From: Gemmatimonadaceae bacterium
GTDB lineage: Bacteria; Gemmatimonadota; Gemmatimonadetes; Gemmatimonadales; Gemmatimonadaceae
Reading direction: 5' to 3'
DNA: 39,917 bases
NCBI GenBank assembly: GCA_036273715.1
Contig: DASUHB010000044.1
Span: 1 to 39,917, forward strand
The notes under the pieces were generated by a model. It did not search any database. It saw only the letters and a program-made list of their open reading frames with translations, and had not been told where the DNA came from. How positions within the stretch are numbered: the stretch's first letter is position 1; every line of letters starts with the position of its first letter. A program made the position numbers and the translations under genes. Shown piece after piece: positions 35,580-39,917 of this stretch.

Positions 35580-37505
35580 ATGCCCGTGACGCCCACGCCC
35601 CGCGACTGGCCCGCCATCGCCGCCACCATCGCGCGCACCTACGGCCTCCGCGGCCTCGCCCAACGCGCCACCCACGAAACCCGCCGCGCGTTAGGCGCGT
35701 TCCGCGCCACACCCCGCCGTGTCATCGACTTCGCCCCGGCGCCCATGCGCCACCCATTCGCCGTCGATGCCGCCGCCCTCACCCATGCCACCAACCCCGC
35801 GCAAGCCCTGGCCCGCGCCGACCGCGTCCTCGCCGGCGACTACCAGGCCTATCGCACCGTCTGGCGCCCCATCCCCGCCGGCCCGGCGGCCTGGCACCGC
35901 GCGCCTAACGAAATCGAAGTCGAAGCCGACCTGCCCTGGTGGCGCGCGTTCCCGCGCGAGGACGCCGGCGTCGACGTCAAAGACATCTGGGAACCGGCAC
36001 GCTTCGGCTGGACCTACGACCTCGTCCGCGCGTGGATCGTCACCCGCGACGACCGCTACGCCCAAGCCTTCCACCACCGCCTCGCCGATTGGATCGAAAG
36101 CAGCCCGCCCTTCCGCGGCGTCCACTGGGCCTGCGGACAGGAATCCACCATCCGCGCCATCGCGCTCCTCTACGCCGAGGCGAACCTCGTCGGCGCGCCG
36201 TCGAGCGATGAACACGCCATGGCGCGCATCACCTCCGTCCTCGCGGCAACGGGCGAACGGGTGAACGACGCCATCGGCCACGCCCTCTCGCAGCGCAACA
36301 ACCACGGCATCTCCGAAGCGGTCGGCTTGCTTGCGTTAGGCGCACGCTTCCGCGGCACGCACCCCGCCGCCGTCGCCTGGGCCAGCCGCGGCCGCCGCCT
36401 CCTCGAACGCCTCATCCTCGCCCAGTTCGCCGAGGACGGCTGGTACATCCAGCACTCGTTCAACTACCTCCGCCTGGCGCTCGACATGTGCATCGTCGCG
36501 CGGCGCCTGCTCCTCGCGTCAAGCATCGACTTCTCCCTCGATGCCACCGAGCGCCTTCGCGCGGCCACCGAGCTGCTCCTCGCGGTCATCGACCCCGACA
36601 CGGGATCCGTGCCCAACCACGGCCACAACGATGGCGCCTTCGTCCATCCGATCACGCTCCGCGCCTACCGCGATTACCGCCCGGTCGTCACCGCTGCCTG
36701 CGCGTCGTTCGACGTCCCGCTCCCATCCAACGTCGCGCCCGACGGCGAGACGCTCGCGTGGTTAGGCCTCCCAAGCCCGCGGCAAGGCGAACCCTTGGGC
36801 GACGGCGTCCACTCCGGCGTCTCGGGTTGGGCATCGGCGCGCGCGGGCAGCACCGCGGTGTTCCTCCGCGCCGGCTCGTATACGTCGCGCCCCGGACACC
36901 TCGACGCACTCCACGTCGACGTCCGCCTCGCCGGACGCGACACCATCGTCGACGGCGGCACCTTCGCCTACTTGGGCCCGCTCCCGTGGCGCAACGCGCT
37001 GGCCGCCGCCCGTATCCACAACGGCCCGCTCGTCGACAACCAGGAACCCGGGCTCCGCGGACCGCGCTTCCTCTGGCTCCGCTGGCCTAACGCAAAGCTG
37101 CTCCGCGCCGCCCGCGAAGGCGACACCATGGTGCTGTCCGCCGAGGTCCCCGAGCGCGTCCGCCGAACGGTCCGCGTCGAACGCGAGCTCGTCCGAGTCG
37201 ACGACCTCATCCTCACATCCACAGCCTCGACAGTCGCCGTTCGCTGGCTGCTGCACCCGTCTGCTGACCCCGCTATCCTCCACGTCGATGGCGACTCCAC
37301 TACCCACGAGGCACGCGAATCCGAGGTGATGGGCTGGTATTCTCCGGCCTACGGAGTAAGACTTCCCGCCAATTGGATCGAAGTCCAACGCCCCGCAGTT
37401 CTTGGCCTCCACATTTCCTGCGACATCGGAACGCGCCATTCCTCGACGCCGAAACGAGGCCTCGGTCTGGAAGTCATGGACTCCGCTCTGCCCACCGTCG
37501 ACTGA
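35580..37505 (+). CDS. Heparinase II/III family polysaccharide lyase-like protein
   Basis: From the ATG at 35580 the protein has 641 residues; the open frame runs upstream to 35346 only through the previous gene. The N-terminal half is an alpha/alpha-toroid with QESTIRAIALLYAEANL, QRNNHGISEAVGL (Asn241-His242) and YIQHSFNYLRLALDM (His292, Tyr296), positions that correspond to the family's catalytic His/Tyr region. PNHGHNDGA (345-353) starts the beta-sandwich, which continues with LHVDVRLAGRDTIVDGGTFA. No signal peptide is seen, so it may act in the cytoplasm or leave by another route. Homologues often sit in glycan clusters beside a WbuB-like transferase and a two-domain oxidoreductase, as here. 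Whether it cuts uronic-acid linkages is unknown. Confidence 0.88.
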   Translation: MPVTPTPRDWPAIAATIARTYGLRGLAQRATHETRRALGAFRATPRRVIDFAPAPMRHPFAVDAAALTHATNPAQALARADRVLAGDYQAYRTVWRPIPAGPAAWHRAPNEIEVEADLPWWRAFPREDAGVDVKDIWEPARFGWTYDLVRAWIVTRDDRYAQAFHHRLADWIESSPPFRGVHWACGQESTIRAIALLYAEANLVGAPSSDEHAMARITSVLAATGERVNDAIGHALSQRNNHGISEAVGLLALGARFRGTHPAAVAWASRGRRLLERLILAQFAEDGWYIQHSFNYLRLALDMCIVARRLLLASSIDFSLDATERLRAATELLLAVIDPDTGSVPNHGHNDGAFVHPITLRAYRDYRPVVTAACASFDVPLPSNVAPDGETLAWLGLPSPRQGEPLGDGVHSGVSGWASARAGSTAVFLRAGSYTSRPGHLDALHVDVRLAGRDTIVDGGTFAYLGPLPWRNALAAARIHNGPLVDNQEPGLRGPRFLWLRWPNAKLLRAAREGDTMVLSAEVPERVRRTVRVERELVRVDDLILTSTASTVAVRWLLHPSADPAILHVDGDSTTHEARESEVMGWYSPAYGVRLPANWIEVQRPAVLGLHISCDIGTRHSSTPKRGLGLEVMDSALPTVD

Positions 37506-37536
37506 ACTCCCCGTCCTCCCTGCCGAGGTGACACCC

Positions 37537-38355
37537 ATGTTCGCGCGCGCTAGTCTCGCCGTGGCTGCACTGCTCGCTCTCACCGGTGCAGGAAAGCCAA
37601 CAGCACCACCGGTCCTAACGATCGTCGCAACCGACTACGCCTTCACCGTGCCCGGCGGCGCGAATGCGACACTCCCGGCCGGACCCGTCACGTTACGCCT
37701 GATCAATCACGGCAAGGAAATTCACATGATGGGCGTGGTGCTCTTGGGCGACACCACCGCGGCGCAGTTCATCGCGGCGGTCAATCACCATGGATTCGTC
37801 GGAACCGAAGTCGGCGGCGTGAACGGCGTCGCGCCCGGCGATACCGGTACCTCGACGGTGATACTCAAGCCGGGCAACGCGGTCATTGCCTGCTACATCG
37901 AGAGCGCCGACCACAAGGAGCACGTCCTCAAGGGCATGTTCGCGCCGATTCGCGTCACGCCTAACGCTGGAGTCGTGGCCGCGGAGCCGCACACCACGTA
38001 CGATATCTCACTGCGCGACTTTGCGATCACAGTGCCTGAAGGACTGCGCGCCGGCCCGCACGTGTTCCGAGTCGACAACCAGGGGCCGGCCACGCACGAC
38101 CTCATGCTCTTCCGCATGTCGCCCGGCGCCGACACGGCCGATGCGATGGCATGGCTCGAAAAATCCGCCGTCGGCAGTACACGCGCCCACCCGCTCGGCG
38201 GCATCGTCGGCGAAGAGCATGGGCTGCACTCGTACTTCTTCGCCAATCTCACACCCGGCGACTACATGCTGCTCTGCTGGATGCCCGACGCGAAAACAGG
38301 AATCCCGCACTTCTACGGTCACCACATGTGGACCAGGTTCCACGTGTCGTCGTGA
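37537..38355 (+). CDS. Secreted protein with two cupredoxin-like domains
   Basis: The 272-residue protein starts at an ATG preceded by GAGGTG six bases away, and has a signal sequence (about 1-22). Residues 27-140 and 152-270 look like two copies of a cupredoxin beta-sandwich. In the first, His63 (EIHMM) and C119YIES with His126/129 and Met134 (LKGMFAPI) have the order of type-1 copper ligands His, Cys, His, Met. In the second, His187 (THDLM), Cys247 (LLCWMP), His258/262/263 and Met264 repeat the order. Copper binding is inferred. It lies between the heparinase-like gene and the oxidoreductase, and its stop overlaps the oxidoreductase start (GTGA). An electron-transfer or copper-storage role is possible. 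Confidence 0.75.
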   Translation: MFARASLAVAALLALTGAGKPTAPPVLTIVATDYAFTVPGGANATLPAGPVTLRLINHGKEIHMMGVVLLGDTTAAQFIAAVNHHGFVGTEVGGVNGVAPGDTGTSTVILKPGNAVIACYIESADHKEHVLKGMFAPIRVTPNAGVVAAEPHTTYDISLRDFAITVPEGLRAGPHVFRVDNQGPATHDLMLFRMSPGADTADAMAWLEKSAVGSTRAHPLGGIVGEEHGLHSYFFANLTPGDYMLLCWMPDAKTGIPHFYGHHMWTRFHVSS

Positions 38356-39917
38356 AAACACTGACGCATTCGTTCTCGACCGGCGCGCTCTCGCTCCTCG
38401 ACGCGCCGCTCCCCGGCGCGTCGCCGCGCACGATCGTGGTCGAGTCGCGCGCCAGCGTGATCTCGGCCGGCACAGAGCGAATGCTGGTCGAGTTCGGCCG
38501 CGCCGGGTTGCTCGAGAAGGCGCGCCGCCAACCCGACAAAGTGAAGCAGGTGTTGGACAAGGTTCGCACCGACGGCCTCTCCACCACGCTCGCCGCCGTC
38601 CGGGCGAAGCTCGATCAACCCATCCCACTCGGCTACTGCAACGCCGGCGTCGTGGTGGACGCCGGCGCCGCGTCGGGATTCCTAACGGGCGACCGCGTCG
38701 TGACCAACGGAGCGCACGCCGAGTACGTGCGCGTGGCGCGCACGATGGCCGCGCGCATCCCGAATGGTGTCACGTTCGAGCAGGCGGCGTTCACACCGGT
38801 CGCGGCCATCGGCCTCCAGGGCATCCGCCTCGCCGCGCCCACGTTAGGCGAAACGGTGGTCGTCTATGGCCTCGGTCTCATCGGCCTGCTCACCGTACAG
38901 TTGCTGCGCGCCAACGGATGCAGAGTGTTGGGCATCGACCGCGATGCCGGCCGCCTCGCACTGGCCGAACGCTTCGGCGCTACGCCCATCAACGGGAGCG
39001 ACGGCGACACCGTCGCTCGAGTTCTTGCCCTCACGAACGATGCCGGCGCCGACGCCGTTTTGCTCACCCTGGCTTCCGATTCGGATGAGCCGGTCCACGA
39101 AGCCGCGCAGTTCGCGCGGCAACGCGGCCGGCTCGTCCTCGTCGGCGTCACTGGCCTCGCCCTCCGCCGCGATGATTTCTACAAGAAGGAGCTCTCGTTC
39201 GCCGTCTCGTGCAGCTACGGCCCCGGCCGATACGACGCGTCCTACGAGGAACAGGGCGTCGACTATCCGTTAGGCCACGTGCGCTGGACCGAGCAGCGCA
39301 ACTTCGACGCCGTCCTGGCACTCATGGCCGACGGCCGCCTCGATCCATCGCCGCTCGTCACGCACCGCTTCCCATTCGAGCGGGTGCAGGATGCGTACGA
39401 TGTCGTCACCGGTGGGACTGGCAGCCTCGGCGTCGTCCTGGCCTATTCCGACCGCGCCGTGGATGCGCCGGCGCCGCGCACGATCGTTCGAGCGCCGCGC
39501 GGTGCGCCGACAGGCGCGACATCGGTTGCGCTCATCGGCGCCGGCAACTTCGCCACGCGCACCCTGCTCCCCGCGCTCCGATCGGCCGGCGTTAGGCTGC
39601 ATACGATCGCGTCCGGCAACGGCACGTCCGCCGCCATCGCCGCCGAGCAGTTCGGATTCGAGCGCGCCACCACGGATCTCGATGCGGTGTTCGACGACCG
39701 AGACATCGCCGCCGTGTTCGTGCTCACCCGCCACGACACGCACGCCGACCTCGCGGTCCGCGCGCTGCGCTCCGGTAAGCACGTCTTCGTCGAGAAACCG
39801 ATCGGCCTAACGGAAGAAGAGGTCGAGCGGGTGGCCGAGGCCGCGCGCGAATCCGGACGGATGCTCATGGTCGGCTTCAACCGCCGGTTCGCGCCGCTCA
39901 CGCGCGAGCTCGAGTCG
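38352..39917 (+). CDS. Two-domain oxidoreductase (zinc-type alcohol dehydrogenase + Gfo/Idh/MocA), 3' end missing
   Basis: The frame is open from the GTG at 38352 to the end of the window (522 codons). The first domain (about 1-365) is a medium-chain dehydrogenase: SVISAGTERMLVEFGRAGLL, PLGYCNAGVVVDAG, NGAHAEYVRVA and the NAD-binding VVVYGLGLIGLLTVQLL. The second domain starts VALIGAGNFATRTLLPAL (about 391) and has the Gfo/Idh/MocA hallmark EKP at 481-483 (KHVFVEKPIGLTEEE). This fusion is a known partner of heparinase-like and WbuB-like proteins in glycan clusters. It probably oxidises or reduces a sugar or sugar nucleotide. The start overlaps the cupredoxin stop. Confidence 0.9.
   Translation, partial: MKTLTHSFSTGALSLLDAPLPGASPRTIVVESRASVISAGTERMLVEFGRAGLLEKARRQPDKVKQVLDKVRTDGLSTTLAAVRAKLDQPIPLGYCNAGVVVDAGAASGFLTGDRVVTNGAHAEYVRVARTMAARIPNGVTFEQAAFTPVAAIGLQGIRLAAPTLGETVVVYGLGLIGLLTVQLLRANGCRVLGIDRDAGRLALAERFGATPINGSDGDTVARVLALTNDAGADAVLLTLASDSDEPVHEAAQFARQRGRLVLVGVTGLALRRDDFYKKELSFAVSCSYGPGRYDASYEEQGVDYPLGHVRWTEQRNFDAVLALMADGRLDPSPLVTHRFPFERVQDAYDVVTGGTGSLGVVLAYSDRAVDAPAPRTIVRAPRGAPTGATSVALIGAGNFATRTLLPALRSAGVRLHTIASGNGTSAAIAAEQFGFERATTDLDAVFDDRDIAAVFVLTRHDTHADLAVRALRSGKHVFVEKPIGLTEEEVERVAEAARESGRMLMVGFNRRFAPLTRELES

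Noticed and set aside
34439-35638. 399-residue minus-strand open frame opposite a glycosyltransferase
   Set aside because: Antisense frames stay open by chance where third positions are nearly all G or C; composition is Gly/Arg/Glu-rich and no domain is recognisable.

Overview
The window is high-GC bacterial DNA with tightly packed genes, many GTG starts (one TTG), few tRNA-like or mobile features, and almost no intergenic space. The phylum cannot be proved from the sequence. A Gram-negative (diderm) bacterium is suggested by the Wzx/Wzy and Wzm/Wzt polysaccharide genes and a lipoprotein signal; Gemmatimonadota is only my guess.

Region 1 (1-6216) is a chromosomal flank. It holds the end of an alpha-glucan phosphorylase, a penicillin-acylase-type Ntn hydrolase overlapping a small membrane protein gene (minus strand), a methionine-rich lipoprotein (plus strand), a small CPXCG zinc-ribbon-like protein, and a membrane-anchored protein with a degenerate JAMM/MPN domain (both minus strand). 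Two copies of a large palindromic repeat flank the lipoprotein gene. A 317-base AT-richer gap (6217-6533) separates this flank from the cluster and probably carries divergent promoters.

Region 2 (6534 to the end, all plus strand, over 33 kb) is one surface-polysaccharide cluster. In order: UDP-GlcNAc 2-epimerase, Wzx-type flippase, acyltransferase, glycosyltransferase, a probable terminator, a NusG/RfaH-like antiterminator without a KOW domain, then a long run of coupled genes: ABC-2 permease and Wzt ATPase, methyltransferase, glycosyltransferases, two glutamine-dependent asparagine-synthase-like amidotransferases, two FkbM methyltransferases, a Wzy-like polymerase, a second acyltransferase, a heparinase II/III-family protein, a double cupredoxin and a two-domain oxidoreductase that runs off the end. 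I count ten glycosyltransferases. Most junctions are ATGA or GTGA overlaps or gaps under 50 bases, so translational coupling is likely. The gene set can make, methylate, acylate, amidate, polymerise and export a complex glycan. No initiating phosphoglycosyltransferase, Wza or Wzc is present here.

The most unusual signal is not a gene. The octamer GCCTAACG (or its complement CGTTAGGC) recurs throughout: by eye 43 copies of the heptamer CCTAACG on both strands, 38 of them the full octamer, against roughly 5 and 1-2 expected from base composition. It lies mostly inside genes and is absent from 17480-23391 and 31094-34667. It resembles a DNA-uptake-sequence or HIP1-like genome-wide word. Other points of interest are the palindromic repeat that supplies stop codons to two convergent genes, an apparent frameshift in the methyltransferase next to Wzt, and a translationally coupled cupredoxin/oxidoreductase pair.
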